The notes beneath the pieces are model-generated. The model had not been told where the DNA came from, did no database searches, and saw nothing but the letters and a program-made list of their open reading frames with translations. From an archaeon (GTDB lineage Archaea; Thermoplasmatota; Thermoplasmata; Methanomassiliicoccales; Methanomethylophilaceae), in the NCBI GenBank assembly GCA_024399195.1, contig JAKSHW010000004.1, positions 1 to 35,883 on the forward strand: a stretch of 35,883 bases of DNA. Direction: 5' to 3'. The translations under genes were made by a program, and so were the position numbers. The stretch's first letter is position 1; each line of letters starts with the position of its first letter. This document shows, one piece after another, positions 16,806 to 25,926 of this stretch.

Positions 16806-16891
16806 GTTAATCTTCCTCCACTGCAAGAAACAGCGTGGTTAATATGTCGGTGGGTAGCCCATCGCATATTATAAGGTTTACCACACCATTC

Positions 16892-17305
16892 TTATACTAG
16901 ATAAAAAGCCAAATGTGCTTTGGCAATAATATTCTGGATTACAGTTGGTTCTATCTTAAAAAGATGGGTGGAACAGTGGCAGTCGGAACATCCGAAACCT
17001 TTCATCTCGGGCACTCCGCCACACTCTTCGACGATCCTTCCGAGGGCGCATTCGGGTATCGCATCGGGATACGACTCCCATGCCTCGGAACTCTCGCAGA
17101 CGGTGGTGAGGTAGTCCACGTGCCACTTGAGCTTCTTCTCATGTGCCAGATGGCGTTTCAGACGTTGGTCCAGACCGGCCATGGCACTGCCCACGTAGCA
17201 GTACGTGCCGGCGGTGAAACGATGGGGACCTAGAGCCCCCACCGTCAGGTCCATGTCGGACCCGAGGGTGACGAAGAGCACGTATGTGCCCTTCCTCACG
17301 CTCAT
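16892..17305 (-). CDS. GIY-YIG-fold (DUF123) protein
   Basis: A 137-residue protein of the DUF123 subgroup of the GIY-YIG nuclease superfamily. GTYVL (6-10) and GTYCYVGSA (33-41) take the place of GIY and YIG. Arg48-X3-His52 follows, and the C-terminal GCSDCHCSTHLF is the subgroup's cysteine-rich signature. In other archaea the domain may be fused to endonuclease III, which suggests a DNA-repair-like role. Its ATG overlaps the mmp7 stop by 4 bp, so it is the last gene of the MCR-activation operon, an unexpected partner. Activity on MCR is not implied by its sequence. Confidence 0.85.
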   Translation of the reverse strand: MSVRKGTYVLFVTLGSDMDLTVGALGPHRFTAGTYCYVGSAMAGLDQRLKRHLAHEKKLKWHVDYLTTVCESSEAWESYPDAIPECALGRIVEECGGVPEMKGFGCSDCHCSTHLFKIEPTVIQNIIAKAHLAFYLV

Positions 17306-18240
17306 TGGGACGCCTTCAGGGAATCCTCGTAGGCGACCTGGGAACGGGTTTTGATACGGATCAGGACGCTGCTGTCGTTGATCTTGGAAGGGGTGATGAC
17401 GCAGACGTCTCCCAGACGGCGTCCGTAGACCTCCATGTTCTCGATATCCTCATGGCATTCGTCATAGGACACCTTCGCCCTGAGACCGTCGAGGTGCATG
17501 ACCAGGGGAGCGGGCCTGAGGCACATGTCGATGGGGGGATAGTTCTCCAACAGGGCCTTGATCTCGGAGGGGTGGACGAACGGCGGGTCCTCCTCTATGG
17601 CCTTCTTCTTGTCGGCTAGGACTTCTTCCACACGGGTTCCGACCTCGTCGAGCTTCTTCCTCTCCTCTACGCTCCTCATACGGGAGGCCTTCCTGCCGAT
17701 GCCGCTGACGATGGCGTCGCAGGTACCCTCCACACCTTCGGGCTCGGGTCCGCAGATGAGGACGGTGGGCACGGAGATCTTCGAAAGGAGAAGATCTGCC
17801 TTCGTCTCGACGCAGGCTTTGAAATTGCCGAGCATGAACACGCATGCATCGTACTCGTCGAGGATCGAGGTCTCCTCCAGACTTATCTGGGAGGTGTTCT
17901 TGCCTCTGCCTCTTGCAAGTCCCATGACGACGGTAACCGCACCGCATCTCCTGAGCTGTTCCGCGACATCGCAGATGGGATGGGGCATGTGGTGACGTCC
18001 GAGGGTGGGACCGACGACGGCGATCTCGGTACCTGCGAGAGGAACCTCCTTGACCTGTCCGCCGATGTCCTTGCAGAGGGCAACTACGACATCGCGGTCC
18101 TCCGAAGGGATGGACATTGTAACGGTGAGCATCTGGGCGCTGCGGGTCTTCTGAAGGACCACTCCGCCCACGTCCTCGATAAGCTCGTAGAGCTCGTCGG
18201 AACGGTAGACCCCTCCGTCGTACATTATGACCTCATACAT
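17302..18240 (-). CDS. mmp7: Methanogenesis marker protein 7
   Basis: A 312-residue methanogen-specific protein, known to be a component of the MCR activation complex in Methanococcus. Its central region VVGPTLGRHHMPHPICDVAEQL (about 75-96) and LGNFKACVETKADLLL (137-152) match the equivalent parts of McrC, so the two are paralogous. Cys90 and Cys163 line up with McrC Cys56 and Cys141 and are candidate cluster ligands. The C-terminal third (about 190-312) has no counterpart in McrC. The start lies 8 bp inside mmp17, implying coupled translation. Confidence 0.9.
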   Translation of the reverse strand: MYEVIMYDGGVYRSDELYELIEDVGGVVLQKTRSAQMLTVTMSIPSEDRDVVVALCKDIGGQVKEVPLAGTEIAVVGPTLGRHHMPHPICDVAEQLRRCGAVTVVMGLARGRGKNTSQISLEETSILDEYDACVFMLGNFKACVETKADLLLSKISVPTVLICGPEPEGVEGTCDAIVSGIGRKASRMRSVEERKKLDEVGTRVEEVLADKKKAIEEDPPFVHPSEIKALLENYPPIDMCLRPAPLVMHLDGLRAKVSYDECHEDIENMEVYGRRLGDVCVITPSKINDSSVLIRIKTRSQVAYEDSLKASQ

Positions 18241-18814
18241 TCAGGACACCTCCGTCGACCATGGATTCGTGGAGCGACCTTCCTTTCTCGATGTGTTCGG
18301 GACGCATGATCTCCTCGGTCGCGATGGCGGTGATGACGTCATCGGTGGTGAAGGTACGCCTGTTCCTGATCCCTTCGGGGAGGACCCTCCAGATCGCTCC
18401 GAGGATGTCCTGCACGGGATGGGAGGTGGATTCTACCTCGATGGCGTCGACGTCTGCGGACCTCTTGGCCCCTACGACGGTGATGTCGAGCCTGTCGGTC
18501 TGTTGCACGTTGTCCCTGCCGTACACGTTCCAGAGGGCGGTGAGGGTACCGGGTGCGTACATCTCGTCCGAGATGCTGACGTAGACGATGTCCCTCTCCA
18601 TCCTGGTGGAGGCGACGTCGCCGATCTTCTTCGCGGAAGGACGTGCCTTCATCCTGACGGACACGGCGAAGAAGGGGATCTCGGGTTCCAGCATTATGAG
18701 CGAACGGTCGATCGCCGCAAGCTTTCCGATGTCGGCAAGGATCTCCTCGTAGAGGGCCTTGTAGCGTTCGTTACCGTAGGGATCGGGTCCTATGACCTGT
18801 GTTTCCGATGCCAT
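18233..18814 (-). CDS. mmp17: Methanogenesis marker protein 17
   Basis: A 193-residue cytosolic protein found only with MCR and reported in the MCR activation complex with McrC, Mmp3, Mmp7 and A2. It has no cysteine, so it cannot itself bind an iron-sulfur cluster by thiolates and is likely structural. FFAVSVRMKARPSAKKIGDVAS (about 48-69) and the IWRVLPEGIRNRRTFTTDDV region are the recognisable segments. It starts 9 bp after mmp15. Confidence 0.85.
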   Translation of the reverse strand: MASETQVIGPDPYGNERYKALYEEILADIGKLAAIDRSLIMLEPEIPFFAVSVRMKARPSAKKIGDVASTRMERDIVYVSISDEMYAPGTLTALWNVYGRDNVQQTDRLDITVVGAKRSADVDAIEVESTSHPVQDILGAIWRVLPEGIRNRRTFTTDDVITAIATEEIMRPEHIEKGRSLHESMVDGGVLNV

Positions 18815-18823
18815 GGTGAGGCC

Positions 18824-20047
18824 TCACAGGAATCCTGAACTGAGGAGTGCTCCACCTACGGCTCCGATGTACTGGGAGTCGGCAGGCACTATAGGTTCGT
18901 CTCCGAGGACCTCGCCGATGGCCTTGACGAGACCCTTGTTGAGGGAGGTTCCACCGACCTGGATGATGGGGCGCCTTACGTCGACCTCCTGGAGCTGCTG
19001 CTCGTAGACCTGCTCTGCGACGGAGTGGCAGGCGGCCGCGGCGACATCCTCGAAGGTCTTTCCGGCACCGAGGGTGGTGACGAGGTCCTGGATACCGAAG
19101 ACTGAACAGTAGGAGTTCATCTTAGCGTTGACCCAGTTACCCTTGACGGCATAGTCCCCGAGCTGGTCTATGGGGACCTTCAGCCTTTTCGCGGTCATCT
19201 CGAGGAAACGTCCGGATGCACCGGCGCAGATTCCACCCATGGTGAAGTTGTCGGGGACACCGTCCCTTACGGTGATGGCCTTGTTGTCCATTCCACCGAT
19301 ATCGATGATGGTGGCCTCTCCCTTCTGCCTGTTGGCGAGCCATACCGCACCTTTGGAGTTGACGGTGAGCTCCTCCTGCACGAGCTTGGCCTTGAAGTGG
19401 TCTCCGAGGGTGAAACGTCCGTATCCGGTGGTTCCGAAGGCCTCGATCTGCTTGAGTTCGACGCCTGCCATCTCCATGGCCTCGTTGAGGACCTGGGTGG
19501 CGGACTGCACGACGTCTCCGGAGGTGGTCCATGCCTTACCGATGATCTTGTTGTTCTCCATGATCACGCATTTGGTGGTGGAGGAACCGGAATCGAGACC
19601 TGCGGTGAGACCGGTCTGCCTCTCCCTTGCAAGGAGCTCCTTCCTGGAGACGATGGTGACGAGGGCCTCCATCCTGGTGAGCAGCTGGGACGCCTTCAGC
19701 CTCTCGGTGAACGAGTAGGTGACGACGGGGAGACGGGTGTTCTCCTGGATGAACCTCCTGAGCTCGTTCCTGACGAGGGCGGCCTCGGCGCACCTGAAAC
19801 AGGTGGTGATGAAGACCGCGTCCGCATCGTACTTTCCGTCCGCGAGGGAGATGGCACGTGCGATCATCAGCTGGAGCTGGGGGGACTTGGGGGTGAAACC
19901 GAACCTGTCGAGGGCCTCCTTGACCTGGTCGTAGGAGACGTCGGGATAGACGATCTTGGCTCCGACGGACCTTGCCGCGGATTCGATCTCGAACTGTACA
20001 CCGCTGTATTCGGTACCGCATGAAAGCTCTGCGATCCTGATGGTCAT
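18824..20047 (-). CDS. mmp15: Methanogenesis marker protein 15 (BadF/HgdC-type activator ATPase)
   Basis: A 407-residue protein of the ASKHA ATPase family that includes HgdC and BcrA/D, iron-sulfur ATPases that fire low-potential electrons with ATP. The phosphate loop is [14 protein letters not shown] (about 146-159), the second is [12 protein letters not shown], and the cluster-type cysteine is in [13 protein letters not shown] (HgdC has GGICAGTGRF). A further Cys lies in YCSVFG. An N-terminal domain of about 140 residues with SCGTEYSG precedes the ATPase. The ATG at 20047 overlaps the mmp5 stop (ATGA); a start 87 bp upstream would run inside mmp5 and is rejected. It is a candidate ATP-driven electron donor for MCR activation. 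Confidence 0.9.
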   Translation of the reverse strand: MTIRIAELSCGTEYSGVQFEIESAARSVGAKIVYPDVSYDQVKEALDRFGFTPKSPQLQLMIARAISLADGKYDADAVFITTCFRCAEAALVRNELRRFIQENTRLPVVTYSFTERLKASQLLTRMEALVTIVSRKELLARERQTGLTAGLDSGSSTTKCVIMENNKIIGKAWTTSGDVVQSATQVLNEAMEMAGVELKQIEAFGTTGYGRFTLGDHFKAKLVQEELTVNSKGAVWLANRQKGEATIIDIGGMDNKAITVRDGVPDNFTMGGICAGASGRFLEMTAKRLKVPIDQLGDYAVKGNWVNAKMNSYCSVFGIQDLVTTLGAGKTFEDVAAAACHSVAEQVYEQQLQEVDVRRPIIQVGGTSLNKGLVKAIGEVLGDEPIVPADSQYIGAVGGALLSSGFL

Positions 20048-20481
20048 TCGCCCAGACCTCCCAGGAAATCTTTGATCTGTCCTACCATGGTCTTCGCTTC
20101 CTCCTCGTTGCTGGGGTATTTTACTGTGAGACAAGGGATCTTACGCCTCTTGAGAAGATATTTCGCAAGCTCGTTGGAACGGTCGCATCCGACGCAACCG
20201 AAACTGAACGGAGGCTCGTCGATGATGATCGCGGCGTCGGCGGCCTCGATCATGGGGCCCCAGAGCGCCATCCTTCCCCTGACACCGGAAGGAACCTCCA
20301 CACCTGCGTATTTGAGTCCTTTGACGACGTCGTCCAAGGTGACGTTCATAGGCGGCATGTCCACTTCGATGTTGTCTACTTTCTCCTGGATAACGGCCAT
20401 GGTGCTAAGGGGTTCATGACCGAACCTCTCCACAAGGTCGAAGAGGATCATGCTGTTCGGGGGATCTATGAAAATCTTCAT
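20044..20481 (-). CDS. mmp5: Methanogenesis marker protein 5
   Basis: A 145-residue methanogen-specific protein. Family signatures are the N-terminal [24 protein letters not shown] region and [19 protein letters not shown] (about 94-112) with CVGC. It overlaps mmp6 and mmp15 by 4 bp each. Biochemical role unknown; co-occurrence with MCR and its operon place suggest a part in MCR maturation or activation. Confidence 0.85.
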   Translation of the reverse strand: MKIFIDPPNSMILFDLVERFGHEPLSTMAVIQEKVDNIEVDMPPMNVTLDDVVKGLKYAGVEVPSGVRGRMALWGPMIEAADAAIIIDEPPFSFGCVGCDRSNELAKYLLKRRKIPCLTVKYPSNEEEAKTMVGQIKDFLGGLGE

Positions 20482-20903
20482 CTGAAAGCCTCACTGATTT
20501 CTTTCATCTGTCTTACAGAAAGGGGTTTCTTCTCTTCGGGAACGGTGTATTCGGTGTTTCCCGCATCTATATCGTCCAATGCGGACTGGATAAGGGGCAG
20601 ACATTCCCATTCGGCCTCAAGCTGGGAGTAGCCGGGCCTGGTTCCGTGCTGTGCACGGCATCTGCGGGGATCCCCCATCGGGAATCCTCTGACTTTACTG
20701 AACACTTCGTTATGGTAGGTCTCACGAACGACCGCCATGACCTTGGACATGGTCTTTTCATCGGACTCGATAAGACATCCGTAACAGGTCTCCTTCACGC
20801 TCAGGCCGTCATCGATGGTGTGGACCTTACGGACCAGCTGGTCGGACGTCACAGAGGAGTCGGGGGAGATCATAAGGATCCTGGTGATCCTGGCTTCGCT
20901 CAT
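20478..20903 (-). CDS. mmp6: Methanogenesis marker protein 6
   Basis: A 141-residue methanogen-specific protein. The signature is KVRGFPMGDPRRCRAQHGTRPGYSQLE (about 70-96), with further cysteines in CYGCLIE (40-46) and ECLPLI. No known fold is evident. It overlaps mmp3 and mmp5 by 4 bp each. Function is unknown; a role with the MCR activation set is inferred from context. Confidence 0.85.
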   Translation of the reverse strand: MSEARITRILMISPDSSVTSDQLVRKVHTIDDGLSVKETCYGCLIESDEKTMSKVMAVVRETYHNEVFSKVRGFPMGDPRRCRAQHGTRPGYSQLEAEWECLPLIQSALDDIDAGNTEYTVPEEKKPLSVRQMKEISEAFR

Positions 20904-22411
20904 ATCTTGGCCTCCGTTATGTAAATGATCTGTTCGTCATCGAGGGAGTCCATGTTGGAAAGGTCTCCCAGGAACTTTCCCACGATGTTGGTACCGTACC
21001 CTTCCTCTCCGGTGGGTCCGTAGGTGTCGCTGTCCTGGAGACGGATACCTATGAGACCGTGCTGGGGCCTGGACTGGTTGGTGACACCTATGTCTCCCTT
21101 CTTGCACTTGGTGAAAGGGTTCTGGGGATAGAGGGACTGGGCCCTTGAGGTGTCTCCGAAGAAGGTGACCATCGCCATGCCGGGATACGAGAACTGTACC
21201 TTGAGCTGTCCGACCGGTTTGTGGCTGAGCCCTGTGACCTTCTTGAAGTACTGTACGGTCTTGGCGTCCTCCGCGGTTATGGAGATGCGGTAGACCTGGT
21301 CGCGGGGGACACCGAACGTCTCGATCTCGCCTGCGTTGAGGGCGACCATAGTGGATTCGGGGGTCTGTTCCACGATGATGGCATCGTCGGAAAGGTCTCC
21401 GGTACGCTTCTGCTTGAGACCGTAACCCTCCAGGAACGCCGCGCCTGCGGCCTGGGTCATTCCAACTGACATGATACGCCGGGGAACGGTATCCACGGTC
21501 ACCTTGCTTCCGGCCGTAGAACGTGCGACGAGGGCGGAACCGCGTATGACCTTACCTGCGATGTTGATCGAGGGGGAGAGCTGTCTCCTCTCCTTGTAGA
21601 TGAGAAGGTGTCCTTTTCCGGTACCGGTGTTCCTGATACCGACGGAACCGACCTCCCTGACGGAGGTGCGTTCCTCCTTCATATCGACATCCATGTCGTC
21701 ACGGCAGCCCATGAAGGTACCGGTCCCTTCGGATACGTTGAAATATCCTTTGGAACCGAGGACGAGGACCTGTTCCGCGGACATGGGGGACTCGCGGTCG
21801 AGCTCGATCAGGACGTTGGTGTTGACGGAGCAACCCTCGGTGAGCTTGTAGGAGAGGTCGTCGGTGACCACGACGTTATCCTGACTGGTCTCCGACACGA
21901 CGGGATGGATATCGGTGATGGCGTATCCTTCGGGAAGGACCTTGAGGAGATGCCTTCCGACAGTGATCTTTCCGATGACGCCGGAACCTGCTCCGAAGGC
22001 CTTCTTCTGGTTGACCTTGGAGATCATGACATAGGTGGTCTGGTTGTCGTTTCCTCCCAGGGAGAAGAAACACTCGAACCTCTTATAGGTCCCTTCCGAG
22101 GAGTCGCGGGGAATCTCGGTGGGGAACGAACCGAAGGCGACGATGTCCTTGGTGCTCCACCTTATGCGTACGCCCTTGATTGCCTCCACGTAGTTCCTGA
22201 AAAGCTTGGCCTCAGGGGTATCGTAGAGATGGAGGACCATGTCCCCCATGGGGGTGACCAATGCGAAGTCGTTGGTGACCTCGCGTACGGTCTCGGTGGA
22301 AAGATGTACCGCGATACATGCTCCGGGATGGTAGACCTCCCCTGCGACGGCCTGTTTGAGGGTGGACCCCTTCCTGAGCTTCTTCTCGACGCCGTTGACG
22401 GTTACGATCAT
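20900..22411 (-). CDS. mmp3: Methanogenesis marker protein 3 (UPF0288)
   Basis: A 503-residue cytosolic protein of the UPF0288 family, reported as part of the MCR activation complex. It begins with a small ubiquitin-like beta domain ([22 protein letters not shown]). Peptidyl-prolyl isomerase-like regions follow, including [27 protein letters not shown] (about 138-164) and the C-terminal [24 protein letters not shown]. The start overlaps the mcrC stop by 4 bp. Length is as usual for the family. Confidence 0.9.
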   Translation of the reverse strand: MIVTVNGVEKKLRKGSTLKQAVAGEVYHPGACIAVHLSTETVREVTNDFALVTPMGDMVLHLYDTPEAKLFRNYVEAIKGVRIRWSTKDIVAFGSFPTEIPRDSSEGTYKRFECFFSLGGNDNQTTYVMISKVNQKKAFGAGSGVIGKITVGRHLLKVLPEGYAITDIHPVVSETSQDNVVVTDDLSYKLTEGCSVNTNVLIELDRESPMSAEQVLVLGSKGYFNVSEGTGTFMGCRDDMDVDMKEERTSVREVGSVGIRNTGTGKGHLLIYKERRQLSPSINIAGKVIRGSALVARSTAGSKVTVDTVPRRIMSVGMTQAAGAAFLEGYGLKQKRTGDLSDDAIIVEQTPESTMVALNAGEIETFGVPRDQVYRISITAEDAKTVQYFKKVTGLSHKPVGQLKVQFSYPGMAMVTFFGDTSRAQSLYPQNPFTKCKKGDIGVTNQSRPQHGLIGIRLQDSDTYGPTGEEGYGTNIVGKFLGDLSNMDSLDDEQIIYITEAKI

Positions 22412-23028
22412 TCACGACCCTCCTTGGGCATGATCTTCTGGAGCTTGGACGCGATCTCGTCGAGCTTGTCCTGGGAACAGGTGACACCTCTGACGACGCC
22501 GGTGACGATCTCCTCGATGCTTCCGAGGGTGTTGATCTTGTCCTCGGGAGGCATGACGTCACGGGTCTTCACACCGATGGCCGCGAAATCCTCGAAATCG
22601 ACGGGACACTGAGTGACCACGATGGCGGGGATGTCGACGTTCCTGAGGATCAGTCTCGCTTTGTAGGTGATGTGGTTCCTCACGTTTCCGAGATGGATCA
22701 ACGCGACCTTGTACTCCCTGATCCTTTCGACCTCGATGGGATCGAGACCGAAACGGGAACCGGTGGTAACATCGGGTGCGTCGGTAGGTACTCCCGAACC
22801 GGAGTTCACGACAAGGACGGATGCGTTGATACCTACCTCACGCAGGGCGTAGGTGATCTCGCACACGGGCTTGGTGATGTGCCTCCTTCCGGGACCCATT
22901 GCAATTACACAGACATCTTTTCCGCTTTCAGAGATGGTGGCCCTCTGGGCAAGACCTCCTCCTGCCCCGAGACCCTGAGCATCCCTGCATTCAACGAAGC
23001 TCAGATGTCTTCCGATCTGCTGCTTCAT
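22408..23028 (-). CDS. mcrC: Methyl-coenzyme M reductase operon protein C (McrC)
   Basis: A 206-residue accessory protein of MCR, now known as the core of the ATP-driven activation complex that carries complex iron-sulfur clusters. Signatures are [16 protein letters not shown] (19-34), [21 protein letters not shown] (44-64), [18 protein letters not shown] (112-129) and [16 protein letters not shown] (141-156). Unlike the mcrBDCGA order of many methanogens it is not in the mcr operon but between A2 and mmp3, 4 bp overlapping the latter. Confidence 0.93.
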   Translation of the reverse strand: MKQQIGRHLSFVECRDAQGLGAGGGLAQRATISESGKDVCVIAMGPGRRHITKPVCEITYALREVGINASVLVVNSGSGVPTDAPDVTTGSRFGLDPIEVERIREYKVALIHLGNVRNHITYKARLILRNVDIPAIVVTQCPVDFEDFAAIGVKTRDVMPPEDKINTLGSIEEIVTGVVRGVTCSQDKLDEIASKLQKIMPKEGRE

Positions 23029-23037
23029 ATCTAGTCC

Positions 23038-24660
23038 TCACTCTTCTTGTTCGCCATTTTCCTCAGGGTGGTCCTCGTTCCCATGGAGATCGAAGTTCTC
23101 GATGAGCTCCGCAGGGGTACCGGTGGCGACCACCTTTCCTTTCTTCATGAACACGGCACGGTCGCAACAGTTCTGGATGAAGTCCATATCGTGGCTGACG
23201 ACGATGAAGGTCTCACCGAGGGTCTCCCTTGCACGGAGAACGGACTTTGCGACGATGACCTTGGTGATGGGGTCCATGGTTCCGGTAGGCTCATCGAGGA
23301 TGACGATACGGGGCTCCTTGATGAGGACCTGTGCGAATGCGATCCTCTGACACTCTCCGACGGAAAGGTTGTCGGGGTAGGAATCGAGGACCTTGTTGAC
23401 CTCTTTCTTGTCGAAACCGACACTGATGAGGACCTGGATGGCCTTCATCCTTGCAAGCTCGGCGGGGAGGGTCATTCCGATACTGGTGGAAAGGTTCTGG
23501 AGAACGGTATCAAAGGGATAGAGGGAATACTCCTGGTGGAGGATGCCGATGTAGGGGGTGGCACGTCCGCGTCCGTCGTATCCGCTCTTGGACATGTCGA
23601 TCCAATCGTCACCGATCCTGACTTCGACCTTTCCTTTGGTGGTGGTCGAAAGACCTGCGATGAGCCTGGAAGTGGTGGTCTTTCCGGCTCCGGAGAATCC
23701 GATAAGTGCGAAGATCTCCTTCTCCGCGATGTTGAAGGTGACACCATCGACCGCCTTGACGACTCCTCTGGATACAGAGAAATAGTGTTTCTCGGCGTTG
23801 TCGAGCTTTACTATGTCCCCTCCGGTCTCGACGGTCTCTCCTTTCTCGAAGACGTATCCTTCCATGAACTTGTCGGAAATGGACTTGGGGGCACCGGACA
23901 TCTTGACCTCTCCGCCTTCGAGCCAATATCCATCGTCCGCCATTTTCTCAAGGGCCTCGGGCCAATGGGATGCGAACACCATGCAGATGTTCTTCCTCTT
24001 GACATAGTCCACGAGCTTCTTGTGGACCTCTTCGGCGGTGAAGGGGTCGAGGGTACCGGTGGGTTCGTCGGCAAGGAAGAAGATGGGGTCCCTTGCGAGC
24101 TGCCTTGCGATGACGATCCTCTGTTTCTCTCCTCCGGACAGGTCCCTCGCCATGTGCATGGTCCTGTGGGTCATGTTGACGAATTCGAGGAGTTCGATCG
24201 CTTTCTCCACACGTTTGGGAACTTTCTCATCGATGGCGTTGAGGACGTTCTCGATGACGGTCAGGTCACCGAAAAGGGCGAAGGTCCTCTGGAGCATGAT
24301 AGCGATCCTGGATTTCACAGCAACCCTGAGGGGATCGTACTCGTCGAGAGACCAGTAATCCACAGACAAAGCCTCGTTGTCTCCTCCGCAGACCTTACAG
24401 TTTACACCCTCTACGGGAACGTCCAAATGACCGCACCTGGTGCAGCGGTTGACATGATACAATACACGTCCAGAATCGGGTTCGTATTCGGTGCTTCCCC
24501 TGAGCATGTGGAGAAGTACACTCTTTCCAGAACCGCTCTTACCTATCAATCCTGCGATCTCTCCAGACCTTATGGTTGCACTGAAATTATTTAGAACGAG
24601 CTTACCCGAGAATGATTTAGATACATTCTCAATGGTAATTAATTCAACCGATTCTGACAT
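23038..24660 (-). CDS. atwA: MCR activation component A2 (double ABC ATPase)
   Basis: A 540-residue soluble protein with two ABC ATPase domains, the ATP-using component that drives reductive activation of MCR. Domain 1: Walker A GKSGSGKS (40-47), signature LSGGEKQR, Walker B LADEPTGTLD. A zinc-ribbon-like insert has C73-X2-C76 and C88-X2-C91. Domain 2: Walker A GFSGAGKT, signature LSVGECQR, Walker B ILDEPTGTMD. The acidic tail is Glu-rich. ATG at 24660 is preferred over a TTG three codons upstream. It is the first gene of a nine-gene operon; a TATA-like TAAATATCTTAAAT lies about 20-30 nt upstream, so the message may be leaderless. Confidence 0.93.
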   Translation of the reverse strand: MSESVELITIENVSKSFSGKLVLNNFSATIRSGEIAGLIGKSGSGKSVLLHMLRGSTEYEPDSGRVLYHVNRCTRCGHLDVPVEGVNCKVCGGDNEALSVDYWSLDEYDPLRVAVKSRIAIMLQRTFALFGDLTVIENVLNAIDEKVPKRVEKAIELLEFVNMTHRTMHMARDLSGGEKQRIVIARQLARDPIFFLADEPTGTLDPFTAEEVHKKLVDYVKRKNICMVFASHWPEALEKMADDGYWLEGGEVKMSGAPKSISDKFMEGYVFEKGETVETGGDIVKLDNAEKHYFSVSRGVVKAVDGVTFNIAEKEIFALIGFSGAGKTTTSRLIAGLSTTTKGKVEVRIGDDWIDMSKSGYDGRGRATPYIGILHQEYSLYPFDTVLQNLSTSIGMTLPAELARMKAIQVLISVGFDKKEVNKVLDSYPDNLSVGECQRIAFAQVLIKEPRIVILDEPTGTMDPITKVIVAKSVLRARETLGETFIVVSHDMDFIQNCCDRAVFMKKGKVVATGTPAELIENFDLHGNEDHPEENGEQEE

Positions 24661-24675
24661 AACCGCCAATCAGAT

Positions 24676-24690
24676 TTAAGATATTTAGAA
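24676..24690 (-). promoter_or_regulatory. Probable promoter of the MCR-activation operon
   Basis: On the minus strand an AT-rich TATA-like element, CTAAATATCTTAAAT, lies about 25 nt upstream of the A2 ATG, directly downstream of the 33-bp tandem repeat. Strength and start site are inferred. Confidence 0.45.
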
Positions 24691-24693
24691 CTG

Positions 24694-24758
24694 TCCAGCA
24701 ATTTTACTAACATACGTTAACTTTTATCCAGTAATTTTACTAACATACGTTAACTTTT
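24694..24758. repeat. 33-bp tandem repeat upstream of A2
   Basis: Two adjacent copies of a 33-bp unit (24694-24725 and 24727-24758, 32 bp compared) differ at one base (CAGCAATTTT against CAGTAATTTT). Each contains ACATACGTTAAC with a GTTAAC palindrome. A third partial TTTTTTTAAC follows near 24755-24765. The repeat lies between the divergent A2 operon and the winged-helix regulator gene, next to the A2 promoter. This is the place and form of an operator for a dimeric or tandem-bound regulator. Confidence 0.85.
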
Positions 24759-24957
24759 TTTAACTGTAAATAAGATATTACTATTTTTTTAGAAAAAAGG
24801 CAATATACGAATACCAAAACAATACAACACAGGTATCTTTTCAGTGCAGATACTGTCAGGCAACCCCGTTATTTCTGTACATCATATGTACAAAATAGTC
24901 AAAACCCAAATCGGAAATTCACAAACGTATTAATGGTTGTAACTTCTATCCATCCAT

Positions 24958-25920
24958 ATGAGCATAACCGAAGGTCGTCCGCGCATGGGTGGACCGATAC
25001 CTAAATTCAAGGATTACCACATCTGGAAGACCTTGTTCTGTCTCAACAAGGAATCCCCGATAGGCCGTAAGAAACTGTCATCCCTGTTGAACATAGGAGA
25101 AGGCAGTACCAGGACCATCCTTTCCATACTGCAGGAAAGCGGCACCATCCTCATCAAGAAGAACGGTGTCTCGCTTACCCCCGAAGGTAAGAAGACCTGG
25201 AACGAGATCGCGATGGACATCGCCCCCATCGCCCTGGACAACCTCACCATCGGCAAGATAAACTGTGCCGTACGTGTCCCCAAGGCCGCACCCAAGATCA
25301 AATACGGATGCGAAGAAAGGGATAACGCCATCAGGTCGGGAGCCGTCGGAGCGACCACTCTGGTCTACCTCAACAACATTCTGATGTTCCCGGGTAACGA
25401 TTATCCCCTGAACTCCAAATCGGACAGGGCCATCCGTAATTCGTTCTCCCTGGCTAACGGTGATGCGATAATCATCGGGACCGCCGACACCTACGACCTC
25501 GCCGAAGAAGGTGCGGTCACCGCAGGCCTTGAACTTCTCGGAGGGATCAACATCCTCCACGAACCTGTAGAGACTCCTTCGACCATGGGTTCCATCAACG
25601 AGCTTATCGCCCTGTCGTTCATGGTACACGACCTTGTAGGAGGTCTTCCCGTCTGTGCCAAAAGCAAGGACAACCTCGGTATCAGGATAGAAGACGGCAA
25701 GGTCGTCGACAACGCATACACCGGAGCGGTACTGGAAGAGGTCCTCAAGATAGGTACTACGATCAGAAGGATCGCCACATCCGGACCGTACAAGGGAATA
25801 AGGGTCATTGTCACCCCCCTTGAGATGAACAACAACGTCATCGCCGCTATCGGTGTCGTGGATCTGCGTACCATGGCAGGCATCAACAATCCCATTCGTC
25901 TATACGAAGACGAGGATTGA
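24958..25920 (+). CDS. Winged-helix regulator with DUF4443/DUF2111-type domains
   Basis: A 320-residue probable transcription regulator. Residues about 20-75 form a winged helix (WKTLFCLNKESPIGRKKLSSLLNIGEGSTRTILSILQESG), as in DUF4443 proteins. Residues about 90-200 form a ligand-binding-like domain. The C-terminal part (about 212-320, ALSFMVHDLVGGLPVCAKSKDNLGIRIEDGKVVDNAYTGAVLEEV) resembles the methanogen family DUF2111. No gene-specific function is known to me. It is divergent from the MCR-activation operon and upstream of the mcr operon region, so it may control either or both. Confidence 0.78.
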   Translation: MSITEGRPRMGGPIPKFKDYHIWKTLFCLNKESPIGRKKLSSLLNIGEGSTRTILSILQESGTILIKKNGVSLTPEGKKTWNEIAMDIAPIALDNLTIGKINCAVRVPKAAPKIKYGCEERDNAIRSGAVGATTLVYLNNILMFPGNDYPLNSKSDRAIRNSFSLANGDAIIIGTADTYDLAEEGAVTAGLELLGGINILHEPVETPSTMGSINELIALSFMVHDLVGGLPVCAKSKDNLGIRIEDGKVVDNAYTGAVLEEVLKIGTTIRRIATSGPYKGIRVIVTPLEMNNNVIAAIGVVDLRTMAGINNPIRLYEDED

Positions 25921-25926
25921 ATTTTT

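Noticed and set aside
20047-20134. Upstream start of mmp15 that would add 29 residues
   Set aside because: The added residues lie wholly inside mmp5 in another frame and look random. The ATG overlapping the mmp5 stop matches the operon's coupling style.
23047-24594. 515-codon plus-strand frame opposite A2, with similar ones opposite mcrA (27301-29121) and mcrB (30478-31773)
   Set aside because: The same codon-bias effect on highly expressed genes; no ribosome site, promoter or recognisable protein.
24694-24758. 33-bp tandem repeat as the start of a CRISPR array
   Set aside because: Only two copies and no spacer between them, in a divergent promoter region with no cas genes near.
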